Position numbers and translations under genes: made by a program. Below, piece after piece: positions 38,917 through 54,276 of a stretch of 64,000 nt of DNA. The notes under the pieces were generated by a model. The model made no database searches, was not told the origin of the DNA, and saw nothing but the letters and a program-made list of their open reading frames with translations. The DNA lies in NCBI GenBank assembly GCA_040954595.2, contig CM082577.2:3410001-3474000 (forward strand), in the 5' to 3' direction. The stretch is from Balanoglossus misakiensis. Taxonomy: Eukaryota > Hemichordata. Numbering within the stretch: position 1 is the first letter of the stretch; each line of letters opens with the position of its first letter.

Positions 38917-41345
38917 ATTGCATTTTTAAAAGATTGTCTTGGGTTCTTTCTTGGATGTTGTCGGTCGACTCCGGCCAATTCCCACCAAGTTGTACAAATG
39001 ATAAAATTATTCACTTGGAAACTATATAGACTTGCCAAGTTGCAAGCCCTTGTGCGTCATCTTCTATCTACTGGTCATCTTTGGACTCGCCACCCAGTTT
39101 TCATTTCTTTGGAAACACCAGCGTGAACACTGATATGATTAGATACACAATATCGATTATACAACTATAAAAAGCATTTGTGTGCAAATTTGGGAAACCA
39201 TTCAAGGTAATGATGTAACAAATTTATTGTTGTAGCCTACTGGTGTACTTTTAAAGCCAAAACGATAAAGACCAAGGTTTATATAATGGTTGCAATTAAT
39301 TAGAAGGCCGTCCACATGCATGTTGTCGAAAAAACACACAAGTGAAATGGTAGTTTCTTAGTGTTCTAGTATACTTGAGTAAATGGTGAAATATGTATAT
39401 TTTGGGTCTTTCGGTTGATAACCAGGTCAGCCTTTCGTTGATATTTCGGCCGGCTAGGCTCAAGACTTATTGGTTCACCCTACACAGAAAACTAAAGAAA
39501 TCGATTCTTGCGGCGCTCGATTTCCATATAAGGAATTGGAGCTCGAAAATGTCTGTCGGGCTATAGGCTACATACTTTTGCGTAAAATCACTGCAGATGT
39601 TTTTGGTAACAGAATGTTACAGCGCGGCGGTTTCAACAGTACGGAACGGAAGACCACAGTTGTGGAATGCTTGCGACGTTTACGGAGACTACCTGATAGG
39701 GGAATTCTAGCTATGACTGGAATGTCAGCCGATTAATGGAAACTAGAGACTCGGCTTTGTTACAGGAGTTAAATCGCATAGTGTATAGTATAGTGCAAAC
39801 CGCATAAATTAAACCTTAAATACCATAGCCTGCCTAAGGGTATATTAAGCGCTTTCCTCCGCCTACATCTTTTTGTGGTTAACGCGTTGGTGTTGTTTTT
39901 TCCGTGCAGAATCCCTCAGTCTGTTCAGTGGAAGATTCTGTGTTCACTGCGCGCAAATCTCGCATAAACTCGCTTAATCGTGTTTAATTAGCGGGTATAC
40001 ATAATGTATCGGCGAGATCTTATTTTCACACGCATATGCTCGCCGCTCCACACTGCGCCGTGTGTGTTCAAATATGCATGTTACGGCCACACATCACACA
40101 CGTCACACACAATAATTGATTGCGGTATGTAAATAGCATCTATAAATAACGGCATATCACACGACACATAAATTGGCCAAGCTATGATCGTTGCGACGTA
40201 AGGTAAGTTTTAAACGCCTACTTTTCGAGTGCTGGAGTTTTGTAGGACAACAAAATACGTATGGGTTAACACGGCCCAAGGTATATAGCAACCTCAAAGT
40301 AACACATTTATTTAACAGAACGGGATTTGTATTATTATTTCAATTCCCGACATGCCACGTCGAGTTGTGTGTATGACTGTCTGGCTGGGAGTCCCATGTG
40401 ACTATGATCGAATTAACCACACGCCAAGGTTGGTTAGCAGACCGTCTGACCTCTCAATCCTTCACTGACACGACATGATGACATCATCGGGCGAATAATT
40501 GCCAAAACAAACTGTGCTATCGCTGCGAGTCATCTTCTTCGAATCACGCTCCGGATCGGAGTTCACCGTACGCTGTTTCCCCCGTGTCGAGGAAATTCAA
40601 TGGACACACGTCATACATGCATGGTAGTTTGATATCCAGATTGGTTCGTTCTCCCGACTCCCAGATCCAGTATACGCCAATACACATCAAAAAGGCGTAC
40701 CCGCATAATCTGATGTTGTAAGCCGGTAAACGGCTAGTAGTGGTAAGTGTATATTCTACTGCAACGACGGAGTTTCTCAAATCGGGCGTGCGAGGCACAT
40801 TTCCGGAGTGGCAGTGTTGTCATCGCAGAAAACGTACGCAGTGGTCGCGCCATCGTCGGCGGGGATAAGATAGTTGATAATTACTGTAAAGCATCCCTGC
40901 GCTTTGTAGGTTCAAATAGGAAACGCGCGTGAGGTAGGAATGTGCACCCACATAGGTCGATACCTGTCTCAATTACAAATAGCAAAACAAGCCGTTTTCT
41001 GACGTGTATTATTTCCGCCATCTCGCGGAGAGATTCATAAACACCGTCCTCACGATCCCATCCGTGGGCGCTCATGCCGTGAATGGAAATGACGTGTAAA
41101 GATTTAAGCAGCTGTGATGATGTCGATATTTTAAAAGGGGGAAATGCGCTGATTGGGTTATATTTGGAATCATGGCAGTATTCCGGGTGAAAGTTGAATT
41201 TTGACATCACAGCTACTGAGGCGGCTGTTTGGCGAATGATGTTGTTGATATTTAGTAGGTATGCGTAGACCTATAATACGTACGACCGTTTGTTGTATCT
41301 ACCGTACTACTAGGTACTCCCGCGTCATCAGCGGAGAAGATTGTG
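38917..41345. other. Intergenic region and 5' flank of the ankyrin gene
   Basis: No gene recognised in 2.4 kb. The part from about 40500 is richer in CG dinucleotides and leads into the ankyrin gene, so it probably holds its promoter and 5' UTR. No clear TATA box was identified at a fixed distance. Confidence 0.45.
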
Positions 41346-44300
41346 ATGGCGACGGCGAGTATGGACGCCGTGAGCTCGAAACCGACCTACCACCGATCTG
41401 ATTCCCTTCTGAAGACCGAGGAGGCTGCGTTGGACGTGCTGCTCGAACTGGACTCGTTCCTGGAGGCTGAAATTGCCGCCGCCAGGCAGAGCATATTGGA
41501 CGGCGCGGGCGGCGAGATTTCAGAAAATGGCCGTCCGCTGGTGATAAGCAGTCGTGTGTGCGACAAATGCGGCGGTAAGGCCGCGCTGGAAAATCACGAG
41601 AATTCTGTTAATACTGTGAATATTGTGACTGCCGTGCGGCTGGGTCACGGCGAATGCCTCGGGGACATTTTAAAATACAATTCTCTGTTGCTAAGGGAGA
41701 CGCCGAGCTCCAGGCGGTCGCTCATACAGCTTGCCAGCGAGCTCGGACGCGCGAACGTTCTTGACGTTCTCATACGACACGAACTGTCGGAGTCGGGAGG
41801 CGACACGGGTAGCTTGTTAGACACTTCAGACGGACGGGGGAGGTGCGCCCTGCACGTCGCTGCTCATGACGGAAACCTGGCTTGTCTCAGGGTGGTGTTG
41901 AACCACACGGGTAGAGCGTGGCAGGCTGTTACGTCGAGCGACGGGAGGACGGCTCTGCACTACGCCGCCTCCGGGGGACATTTGAAATGCCTACAGGAAC
42001 TTGGAAGGGATCTTGGAGCTGTGGCCAACGTGCAAGACGAAACTGGAAAAACAGCAGGTAAGGGGTTCTGTTAATGAGAAAGGTGGTAATGATATCAAAA
42101 TAGGCTTGTGTTGGTTGTTGCTATAAGAATTTCGTAGCTAACCCTGATTAGCTGTAATTTTGGGGTATATTTTCAGTATTTTTGCGTTATGTAAATTTAG
42201 GCCAACTTTTATTTCGTATCCTTCGAAGCACGAAAAATACCAATAGGCCTATTCTGCTCTTTCAGCGCAGCCAATATGTGTCCAATATACTTATTTTCAT
42301 ATTTTGCGGTAATAAGCAAGTGCGTATCATAAACATGAAATTGTCAGGGAGGAAAACGTATTTCTCTCGTTTAAGAAATTACATGATGGATAGAAAACAT
42401 TAAACTGCATAATTCGATCAAAATTCTCCGTCGTTAACTTTTGAAATCACTAAAACACTCTCGGGACCAGGCATACGTTATATAGGCGTAAGCTTATACA
42501 CGCGGTGACATCGATCTTTAAATGTCAGTTTAGGAACACTTAAGACGTTGAACGTTTTAACCCATCCACCCACCGTGGTTCGTCTACATAAATGCAACAA
42601 ATTGAGTTAACCGACAGCCCAGTCAAATTGGCCACGGCGTTTCATAAAGCAAAATGGACTCCAGAGAGTTTTGACGCCCCGGGCCAAATGTAGGTAATCT
42701 GAAGAAGTCCCTAAATCTACAGAAAGATCAATTATACCCCTGACCTTTCTTCAGCAATATAGCTTCTTTGAGACACGAGTTATCGCGTGACGAAACATTA
42801 CTGTCGTTTATACGTTGTGGCGGCATGAACACAGAACGCCATAAATGTCCGCCTCGGTCTGCGTCATCGATCACATCCCGTAGTCTCTCGTGGCAGGCGA
42901 AAGCTTGTCCTCTTCGTTTTCAATAACGCGAGATTTATCTTTCTCGAATGGACACTGTACTGAAAGATAAGATGGAATAGGGTTTAACGCTTTTGCGGAG
43001 AAAAATCCTCGAGGCTACTTAAATCACGGCCGCTTATTCCTTGAAATTGAAAGGAATTCCTTTTGACTGCAAGACTTGCACATGTATCACTGTAATTTAT
43101 TTGGCGTTCCGTGTTCTCTTTCAATCACGATGGTTTTTTCTCCGGCCTCATTCGTGTACGCTTAATAAGTTCCTCTCAGTAGTGCCTGATCTATTTAGGG
43201 TTCGGTCGGCCAATTTAACTTTAATTTGCGTTGGGAATAAGGACAGAAAGTCTCACATTGTGTAGTCAAAGTTGCAGTTTTGACGCCATATTGAAAATAT
43301 ACCTATCCCAGCCGTAGAGAGCGTTTTGGTAAAAAATTAGGGTCGGTCGCATTTTGTCTCATTGCTTGCAACAGTAGGTCCGTCGGGACTTGGCGATACG
43401 GTGAAATCATATAATTGTAAGCGTAACCATATCCAAGACGAAGCAATGTATGTGGTAAAATAAATAGCTTAACATTTCATAATAATTGGATCATATAAAC
43501 AACTGTTAAAATGCGTGACGTTTAATATAACATACTCCCAAGAAAATGTTATCTCTATCCACGAAATGTCGCAGTAATCCATAAAGTTTCCGCAACTATT
43601 GATTCTATGTTTTATTGGATTTTCAAATTTTACTACACGATCAAATATGTCAGTTGTGTAGGCACGCACGCACGTCGCGTGAGGTTGAGAACCAGGCCTA
43701 AAGTAGTCTGGAGTTTACTTGTCTTGCGTTTCTATTTAATCCGTTTACAGAAACATTCAATTAGTAGGGCTTTGCTGTGTCTGGCATATGACTTAATATC
43801 ACAGATACGCACGTTCGTTCGTCCTGGTTTTAGCAACAAAGGTCGATTTAAACCCAAGCAAATCGATTAGGTGGCGCGTACTTCCAATAACTCGGTCTAT
43901 CTATCAATCGTGTCTGGCTGCCTTCTCTTCCAGTATATATCTATGCGATATCAGCATTGATATCAGCATTGAGGGACATCCATTTCTTCAAATAACATAT
44001 GAATGGCGCTGAGTGAAAACATTGGCGTCCCGAGTTCTCTTTCAGTCATTCAAGCGTTAAACTTTGAACAGATTCGCGAAATTTCCTCTCACGGGCACTG
44101 CTTGAAATTTCAGATTGCACGAATTTTGCAGCTTCCCACCAAAAGTTACACCGGAAATTGTCGTCTGCCATTTTACTGAGGTAATTTCCCCCAATAATTG
44201 CTGCAGCGAGACGGGAAGGCGATCGAACTCCAATTATCTCTTGCACCACGACGTCCTCTCTGAATAATCGCTCTGAATCAAAACAGAAACGGAAATGCTC

Positions 44301-47118
44301 AAAATGAAACTTGGAGTCCTGAATTCGAAACTTGTGTTTTATGCAAAGACCTCCACTGTTATGCGTATTGCGACTCCACAGACGTTTTCTGCTTCCAATT
44401 TCCACACCACGCCGCGTAAAACCATACAAACACGCCTTCCAGATCCAGGGATCTTGATATGAGAATCCTCATGCAACCATCTCATGTCTCATGCCGAATT
44501 CATTTTGCGCCTGTCATCCATAGCAATAGCATCCATAGAAAATTCAATGGCGAACAGAAAGCCCGCCATGCAAAGCGCCAACCAGCATGCAACTTGATTC
44601 TAAATAATGATGATTTCCATCTCACTGTCCGCGAAGAAAATAATTGCATTTTTGATCGGATTATCCGGAGTTCCCATTGCCCCCAAAACAACAACGACCC
44701 CGTAACTTTAATTTCAACGACGTGCGACCGCGTAGAGGAAAGTGCCTCGTGTCGAGAATGTCTGCAATTTCCTCTCAGAGAAGATTGAGACGCGATATTA
44801 GTGTTCGGGGGAATGAGTTTCTGACTCCAAACTGGTCACGTGGTCATGACCTGCGCAGAGAGAACCGAGATTAAAGCGGGAAGCCCCAAGCCGATACTTG
44901 AAACTGTGACAATATTCCTGCGTTGGCGCCTTTGTGGGAAGTTGCAGAAGTAAAAGTCTGGGCCGTACTCGAATGAGAGACAAATTGAGGCATGGAAATC
45001 GCGCGAGTATACGCAAGACTAGGAAATGGTGAGAGGTACAGTGTTACGGAAAGATTGAGTAAACCCTGCTCCACAAATTGCAGTTCCTATATCCGCCCCA
45101 AAAATACGGAGACGCACATTTGTATTAGAGAATAAACCTTGTTTTATGTGAACTCAAAGTGCTCTCTATTAACTAAAGGATTTTTGGTCACATTTTAAAG
45201 AAACAATGATTAGTAAACTACAGTCCGGAGCCATTTGGGGACCTGAATACTTTATAGATATTCGGTCATTTAATAAGGACATGCGCATTTGCGGCTTAAA
45301 ACTCGCTCAGTGTCACTGAAAAAGAATGTCTTCATCAGACAGGTGATATTCAATTCTGATCCTTAATCTATTGGGAACCATGGCCAGCAGTCAATGGCAG
45401 TGTACCCCGTAGGATAAATATCTAACGAAGCCAATATTTCAGTGATCTCCATCTCGTTGCTGCAGAGTCGTTGGCGTAGGTTCAAGTACTACTACTGAGC
45501 TGCGTGTCTCTATGGCGCAGTTCACCTGATTCTCTGTTTTAATTTGCCGCGGAGTTGTTAAGCAACATCTATTACTCAACAGGCAATCAAACTTCCGAAG
45601 TACGCACTGTACATCCGTCAGAGGCGAGGCTGCAACATCAGTTCAGCGGCATCGGACAAGTGTTGCTGTGGGCAACCAAAGCTGTCTGCAGTGGAACTCG
45701 ACCCACATCCATTAACTCGAAGAAGCCACTTTCCGACTTTCTGCAAAATGCCTGATGTCTATATGTCACTATGCAAATAGCGAGAGAAAATGCAAGCAGG
45801 CGTCGATAGAAGCGGCGTCTAACCCTTCCTGAGCAGGATTTTAGCGAAATGTGAACCTCTATTGATAACTTTGTCTCTTGCAGACGACAATTTGTGACAA
45901 AAAAATCAGCTTTTACACAAAATCCCGCTCGGTAAAATTCTTGCAATTTGCCGCGTAACACGCCCGTGATACAAATCAAGCAAAGTCTCGCATTTCATTT
46001 CCGAATCGTATTTGTATCCTGGGGCATTGGAAACAGCTATTCTCTCAATCTAAAGCACCGTGGAACGGTAGTAAAATTGACGACATTACTTTTCCCGCCA
46101 TGAAACGCAGCAGCATTGCATACTGATCGCAAAAACATACGTATACTAGTATATGTAGAGGCATACAAGTACATTTAGTGAACTACTTCTTTTCTTCAAG
46201 GTCATGCGTATGTTGCGTATGAAGGCAACATAGATTGGTGATGTAGTTTTGTACGAAGGCTTTGTCTGTTCATACTGATTACATTATCGCTTCCTTCGAT
46301 AGACGCAGGTTGATTGACAGATGTCATAGAAAAATTGACGACACACGGAATCAATTACAGAAATGTTGGCTGAGTTCCGTTATCAGGAGTCAGGGGAGAG
46401 CCTCACAGAATGTTCGCAACAAAACGACCCCTGAGATTAAAGTTCATATTTATACAACACAGCATGGATCGTGCTTGACAAGGAAGTCCGGTGCAAGATT
46501 TCATAAGGGTATTCGGGCAAAGATCAGGCAGCTGGGCAAAATGTCAACGACAGTGTTTCGACCACCCCAGCTTACAAATTGGCGTGTATCATACAATACA
46601 CACGCCGTGCGCTTGACGCATGTAACCTTATAGATTTCGCACGGTTTGTCTGACCTGCGAAGTTTCATGTAAGCAGCGTAATAAGCAAAAATCAAAATTC
46701 ATCCCCTCCCTGAATCACAAGAACTTTGTATAGGCAATTTCCCTCGCGCGTAAATGGAATCGCTGATGAGAAAGCATATTATGGCTCCCGTCTGCATCTG
46801 AGGTCGAGCCAAGCTTACGTGAGACATATGAACAGAGAATTACTTCAATGGAGATAAATGGGACATAATTTACTTAGGATTCAAGAGGCACGGTTTCCCC
46901 GGATACCAGCTCTAAACTACTGCTTAGCATCCCTGCTTTGAAAATACACGATAGAACACATTTGCCTGTGGGGCAAGGCTGGATTACGTAAAGGAAGATA
47001 TTAGAAGTTCCCCCCACCCAGTCCGCTTTGCTGGTGCATGTATTCTCTAGAACACGAGCTCCAATTTGCGACAAAGCTGGTCCGATTGAGAGAGAGGCAG
47101 AGATGGGGAGAGAAAGGG

Positions 47119-47195
<77 letters not shown>

Positions 47196-50100
47196 AGAGA
47201 ACGAGAGAGAGCGGGTGCGTGATGGCACGAATGTACAAGGCCGACACTGACGTACGATCACCAATTAATCTTCGTAAAGTTCACTTACATCGCTGACGAG
47301 TTCTCTGATGTTGACGGCCAATTTACGGCTTTTCTATTACTCTCGGTCGATAGGAGCATCGCCATTTTAATTCCTCCGATACAAGAGGAGAATACGTATT
47401 ATTTTAACGTCTATGGGTAGAGGACAACTGTTAACTGCCAGTTTCTCAAAAGAATCCTTATATTTTATGCAAAATAATGCGCAAAATGACATTTCTATAA
47501 ATCGTACTTGAAGTGGTGGCATTTTCTCCACCGGTGTCGTGCGTTATGTGTGTCCAAGGTGACTGTGGATAGATTTCAACACGTCAATTTAAAATCAGAA
47601 CCACATGTAACTAACGATCAGAAAAATAGGGATCAAAACATCCGCCACAATGGCTGCTTGCCAGAAACCACCGTATTTTGCATTTTCAGCCCGCCGATTC
47701 GTGACAGTGCCGTAGAAGTGAGACAGAAGGGAAGAGGAAACAGTGATGTAAAAGAGATGACGTCACCAACGTTATCTCCGAAAACAATATGTTTGTTGGA
47801 AACGTCTGGCAAATATACTAGTCACATGTGCAGTAGTCACACAACAAGATATTTCTCCGACCTCTGACAGACAGGAAATCTGCTCTCTTTCGGATTACAT
47901 CTGTCTGCTTTCGATAATAATTTCAGAATTTCGGTTCTGGAAATTCGAAAAGCAGTTTCACTTTCTAATAGAATACCCAAAGCATGATGAAACGCTGGTT
48001 ATTCTTGTCAATACAGTCTCCCGTTTGTTCGGTGTGCTTCGTTCATGGCTGAATTTAATTCCTGTATACAAAGAACTGAGATAGTGGAAAAGAACAAAAC
48101 AACATCCACGTTTCCATAAAGTATATTGTTGGGTGACTCAAAGGTCAAGGAACAGCACGGATTTGTGAATATTATCACCTTAACGCAGTCGAGAGTTTCG
48201 AAATCACGGTGCAATATAAAAGACACAGAAAAGAAGGCCCAATACTAGTGCGGAAGGTTGATTATGGTGGAATATCTTCTCATTAGAAATTATGATCTTG
48301 TCAAACATGAGCCGTCAGTGAAATATTCCCATCGGGAAGTGTTTGCTGGACTGAAATAATGGACGGTGTGGTGTGGCGTAATACTGGTCTATAAATTCAA
48401 CCACGCGAGTTTTTGAGTCTAACAGACTGCGACGTACTCGAGTTATCGTCGTCATAAATTGATCTGTACTTGCACGATCGCTTCATCGACCTCATCGTGT
48501 ATCCAAGCAACCGACAAACCAACCACCTGCATTATACTACATCACAGTGCTGTGCAATGACTCTAATACGCTTATTAATTTCAATTCCCTCGTTTTTATA
48601 GTGTACCATACAGCGGAGAATGGTCACGTTGAATGTTTACAGTGGTTGCTAGAGAACGCGAAGGCCGATCCTCACTTGGTTGCCAGGGACGGCAGCATGC
48701 CTCTCCATGCTGCAGCCGAAGCAGGCAAGTATTGAATCGTAAGCATACCTGGCAGTCACAGAGATCAGTCTACTTTATCTTGGCGGGGGTGGGCGGGGGC
48801 GATTAACTTTTAATGGCAATTTGTCAAATTTCACACGTTTTAGATGAGTTGGACGTGTCTTGTAATGTCACTCATTACAGAAATGACGCCTTTTCGACAA
48901 ACGTGACCGATCTCTGTTTGTAAAACATGCTCATATGATAGCTATTCAAATTAGCGTGTTAGTTTCTTGCTTCTAAAAATCACATATTCACTCAGGATTG
49001 GCTAATTCATCTCTAATTACTTCGCACGATTCTGAAATAAAACTTGTTTTGCCGATGATGTATTTACAGCGAGACAACGGTTTCAGCTTTTGAGGGCGCT
49101 ATAACCGAAAGACTGAAAAAAAAGTATACGGATCGCAGATCGACAAGTGTCGCCTTGACAATTTCAGGGAAATGAGAAAATGACAATACCAGTTGTGTTT
49201 AGAACGCCAGAAAGAACAGCGTGGTTATTATTATGGTTTATAATTCTTTTGCAGGTCATTTACAAATCGTGCACTGGTTGGTGCGACGAGAATGTTGTTC
49301 GCTGGCATCGCCAAGAAGCACTGATAACGCCACGCCAATTCACCTTGCGGCCGGTAAAGGTAAGCGCGGCCAATGATACCGCGGACGCTGCGGTTTTGTT
49401 TTTGCGAGCAAGAATTCATTTACTATAGACTAACAAGCTGGATACTGAGCATGTTATTTGGGAGAAGAACAAAAAATACGCAGAATAACACTACTAGAAA
49501 GCTAATCAAAAGTTACAGCTGCGGTCACTTTTTTTCTCTCCGAATATTCTTGTATCTTGCACCCTCTACAGGCCGAAGCAATATATTACAATGGGCTCTA
49601 CAGCAGAAACTCTCCACTGCCAGCGAGATCGACCGCAACGGGCAAACACCGGGCCACTATGCCGCCCTCAACGGCCATCTGGAAACTCTGCAGGTCTTTC
49701 TGAAGTTCCAAGAAGTTGATCTCAACTCGGAGGATGACGATTACCACACTCCAAGGTTGGGACACTCAAATGTCATCAGCAAACATAACGCGCGAGTTAA
49801 GATTTTCATCAGTTCTTGATGGTTTTGCCTATTTTATAATGTATTATCATAATTATCATGATTATGAAGGGTTCTTATCTATAGAACGGGGCTATACTCT
49901 GTGCTCATCGCGGGACACCTGTTGGCATTTCCCAGTTTGACGCGTGGCTTTGTCTCAAGCACGTCTAAAGTCTTGTGAACGAGCAAACCATGCGCATTTT
50001 CCGTTTTGCTAAGAAATAATTTCAATAGTGCCACGATGGTAAGGCTAACAGCACTAAAGCACTCACTGGAAAGTCGATATCTATTAATGTTTGCCAAAAA

Positions 50101-52797
50101 CAGGTGTACATCGTAAGAAAGCTATTTCTTTTATGTAAACTCCGCACCATACATGACCGTATTCACTGAATGATTGGCACAGGATCTTCGCATCCCGACC
50201 GTTTTAAATTCCATTAAATAAACTGTCTACCTATATGTTACATCTCTCTCCATCCAACAAATCAATCCAGGGACCTGGCCGAACTCAACGGACACGAAGC
50301 CTGCGCCAACCTGCTCAGCGTCATCCAGTCGTCCAAGAAACGCGGCGGCAGTTTTCGATTGGTCAACAGACTCACCAGATCGCTGTCCGGACCGGCGAGA
50401 CCGGACAGAGGGGGAGACAGGAGGGCCTCTATGAGGAAGACCAGGGAACGGGTAAGGCTTTGAGGGGAAATGCGGTTTCCAATAAGATGCATGGAGCAAT
50501 TTGATGTTTACGCAGTTTTGATCTTATTGTGTGTCGTCTTCTTTGATTATAATTTAAGCTTATGCAGTGTTTTACGTAACTCATATTCTGGGGTATATGG
50601 CTAAGAACGCAATATACATATCAACAGTACCCTATGCGAAAGTGCTTTCCAAATTTATGTCTTTTTCGATATATAATTCTTCATGCATTTCATATATATG
50701 TTATATAATACACACACACAGTATGTAACGTAGGGCATACCATATATTCATGTCTTATAAGACCGTATAGATGTTACCAGTTCGATAATTTGATTATTCT
50801 GTTTTGGTTTTTACGGTATGTTTTATGAAGAGTCACATTTTCATGTTTCCATATTTAGATCAAACGACGTCATATTATTAGTGATTTTAAAGCAAATTGA
50901 CAGCAAATTTCATGTACCCACATTGCATTGCGCCGTACAGTTTCACACATTTCAGGCTTGTAAGGATATAAACGTGAACTTTGCTCTATTAATATTAAGA
51001 ATAAGAGAGTCGTGCCTCTAATCATTAGAAACAATATGGGTGAGCTTACCTTAAATCCTGCTAATACGGCCAGCGAGTTATTCTGGTGCAGGGGAAGGCG
51101 ACGGTGACTCTCTTCTCGGCCGATGCCGAAATTCAATCTCCGACAGTATTCCGCGACGGTGTTTTACTTCCAAGAGTGAAAAAGATTGCCGCCCGGGGGC
51201 TGCGTTGAATCGACGACTCGTGACAGAATCGAAACTATGACGCCGAGATTCTGAATCCGTCACTGTTTTCAAGCACTTGCTGGAAGATAGCGCTGTAATA
51301 GCTGTCTCCGTGGCGTATCCGATGTCTGTAGGTAGACACAAGAGTTGCGCCCTGTTGGTTTCGTATTATGGTTTGTGCATCATAGCTGCCTCTTTATAGG
51401 GGAAATGAAACCAGTCCACTCTTCGGGAGAAGTGATCAAGTTTCTAACCTTCATAAACCATCTTTAGCGCTGATCGAATATTGTCGGTGTTTTTTTTTTT
51501 AATTTTCACAGAAAGGGTGCCGAAAGAAAAGCTTTATCGAATGGCGTAAAATGAACACTATGTCACCATGCATGATTTTTTGATAGAGCCGTTTAGATAT
51601 TTCAACCGTAGAAAAACTATAGCACAGGGAGTGCAAGAAAAGTGATGACTGAATATGTTACCCCATATTTTAGACCCCTAACTGAAACAGTAGGATTAAT
51701 GGAACACCCTGTTTACTATCTTATAGTGAGAATACTCAATACGTGGATTTAGATGAAAGGCGACTCCCTTCTGTTCGACCATGGGAAATTCGTTTTTAAG
51801 GCATCTTATACAGTTACTGTAACGTAATCATACGCGGATATCAATTTTACTCTCAAGGGTTTTAGCAGTTGTAGCTGTAGTGGCCATCACTATCAGTGAT
51901 ATTAAAGTGGAGGGTCGTCTGAACTGCGCATGTGCGACTTTTCTGTTCATAAACGCACCACCTGCTTTGTTCCCACGCACTGTTCAGGGAGACCCTGCCA
52001 TGCCAATCGATACATGTCATAAAAATAAGTCACACGCATTCAACAGCTGTACGTAATTAGCATGTTTGCTTATGGTTAATCAGCAACCTGCTTGGAGTAT
52101 ATAAAGATGAGGTGACAAGCGACACAAATGACCATAGTTTCCGAAATGACTACAAAATGTTCCTAGTGGGCGCCTCGCCGCTCGGAGCTCGACACAGCAA
52201 GCGCAGTTGCAAACAGCGAATCGCAAAACAATTTGTGTTTTGGGTATATTAGAGCAAATGACAGACCAATTAGGCGGTAATGGGACCGCTAAGAACTGTT
52301 ATAAAATTGCTTCGTAGTTATGTATTTGAAATATGGTTGAAATGCCAATCTTGCAGATTGATATCAGAATTTGCGTAGGCGTGTTTTTGCACGCCCCCAC
52401 ACTTCACAATAAATCTTGGCTGTATGCACAGAACACCCTGGTATCGACAAATTCGACAATGTGAAAAAAAAACTATTATTTATCACCATGCATACATGGT
52501 TTTATTTGAACAGAACTGTTCACTACGAACTGGCTTTCTTCAGTGTGAAATTACGATTGCGTTTGTATTCTGATGTCATTTTGACACATATTGTAGTTCT
52601 GGGCGGGAGATATTGTCGTGCGTACACGTACACATTGACACAGAATCAGTCACGAACTGAATGCATGATCGTGATGTATGTTTGGATACTTTAGATATAA
52701 AAACGATCGATTGACATACATACATACATACATACATACATACATACATACATACATACATACATACATACATACATACATACATACATACATACAT

Positions 52798-52842
<45 letters not shown>

Positions 52843-53872
52843 TAGATAATTGTGGCAAGTGGAATAAAGGGCATGTATACACAGGTCAAGGTCACCATGT
52901 ATATTCTGTGCCAGTTTTAATTGTCGCTCGATCGCTATCGGAAACGATTGCTTAGGTTCACAATGCAAAAACGCATTTGAATCAATTGAAATGTTCTGGG
53001 TGTGTTGAACATGTACTTAAATGAATGTTTAATGTCTTTTGACAACCAGTTCTTTTCCAAATCTTTCCATTTTGGAGTGCTTAGTACATATTCAAGCCAT
53101 GCAGTGCTTGCAAACAGCTACCCTGAACTGGCCCCATTATCACGCGCGGGGAACGTGATGACCTTTGCTTGCATACATCGCATGGCATCCGGTGGGCGGT
53201 GCTTGGAGATACATGTAATATTCACATGGGCAACAGACGTTGCTAGGGGCGGGGCAATTTAGAGCCACTTCTCGATTAATGATCACGCAGTCACTGTCGA
53301 GCGTAGCTTGTACATGTATATTTTGTTTGGCCCCAGTGATGGCTCCCAGACAAAAACCGATGGCGACGACATGACCTTGCATTGTGAAATGTTACGAGAC
53401 ATTAGAAACGTTTATGGGGTAGACATGAAACAGGCAGGAAACTGTGTCACAAAATAAGACAATAACAGGCTACAAAATGGCAAGAACTGGACATATGTTG
53501 ACGAAACCAGGAATGAAGAGCCATATATTGATTTAATACCCGGCATACGATTATATTTATCGAAACGTTGATGTGGCAAATAAATGGCGAGGACAAATAC
53601 ATAAGAGAAAATATATAATGGCTATGATTAATTGGTCAGTCTGCTGTTTGGGGAGTCCAATAATATTTTTCAAGGTAAAAAAAATCCAACACAGCTAAAT
53701 TGGAGACTACAGCATTAATTTTATACTAAAATGTTTACAAAATGCTTCCTAGAAAAACTGCATGGTAAATATATGAATGGTCATATATTCATGCGCAATG
53801 CATACCATAATTGCCAGTGTGCACCATAGGGAACTGAGTAATTTTGTTATTGTTATTGTTGTTGTTGTTGTT

Positions 53873-53917
<45 letters not shown>

Positions 53918-54207
53918 AAGATTGGTAATAAAATTAAAAAAAAAATCAATGTTCATTTCTTGCTATGTTTGTCGATGTTGTAGATAACTAAAAAAAAAAC
54001 AACCATAATCGTGGAAAACACGACCTAGGTCGCCGAATGTCACTACCGTCTTACATACAGGCCTGTATGTAAGACGGTAGTGACATTCGGCGACCTAGGT
54101 CGTGTTTTCCACGATTATGGTTGGGTTTTTTTTACAGTTATCTACAACATCGACAAACATAGCAAGAAATGAACATTGATTTTTTTTTAAATTTTATTAC
54201 CAATCTT

Positions 54208-54276
<69 letters not shown>

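Noticed and set aside
43959-43982. Direct duplication of GATATCAGCATT
   Set aside because: A single 12-base tandem duplication; ordinary replication slippage.
44046-44429. 127-codon minus-strand open frame in the first ankyrin intron
   Set aside because: No family likeness and no supporting splice sites.
46262-46633. 123-codon plus-strand open frame in the first ankyrin intron
   Set aside because: Composition is not protein-like and the phase does not join the flanking ankyrin exons with good splice sites.
52576-52968. Open frames made of repeated Cys-Leu-Ser-Val and Cys-Met-Tyr-Val
   Set aside because: Translation of the CATA/CAGA microsatellite.
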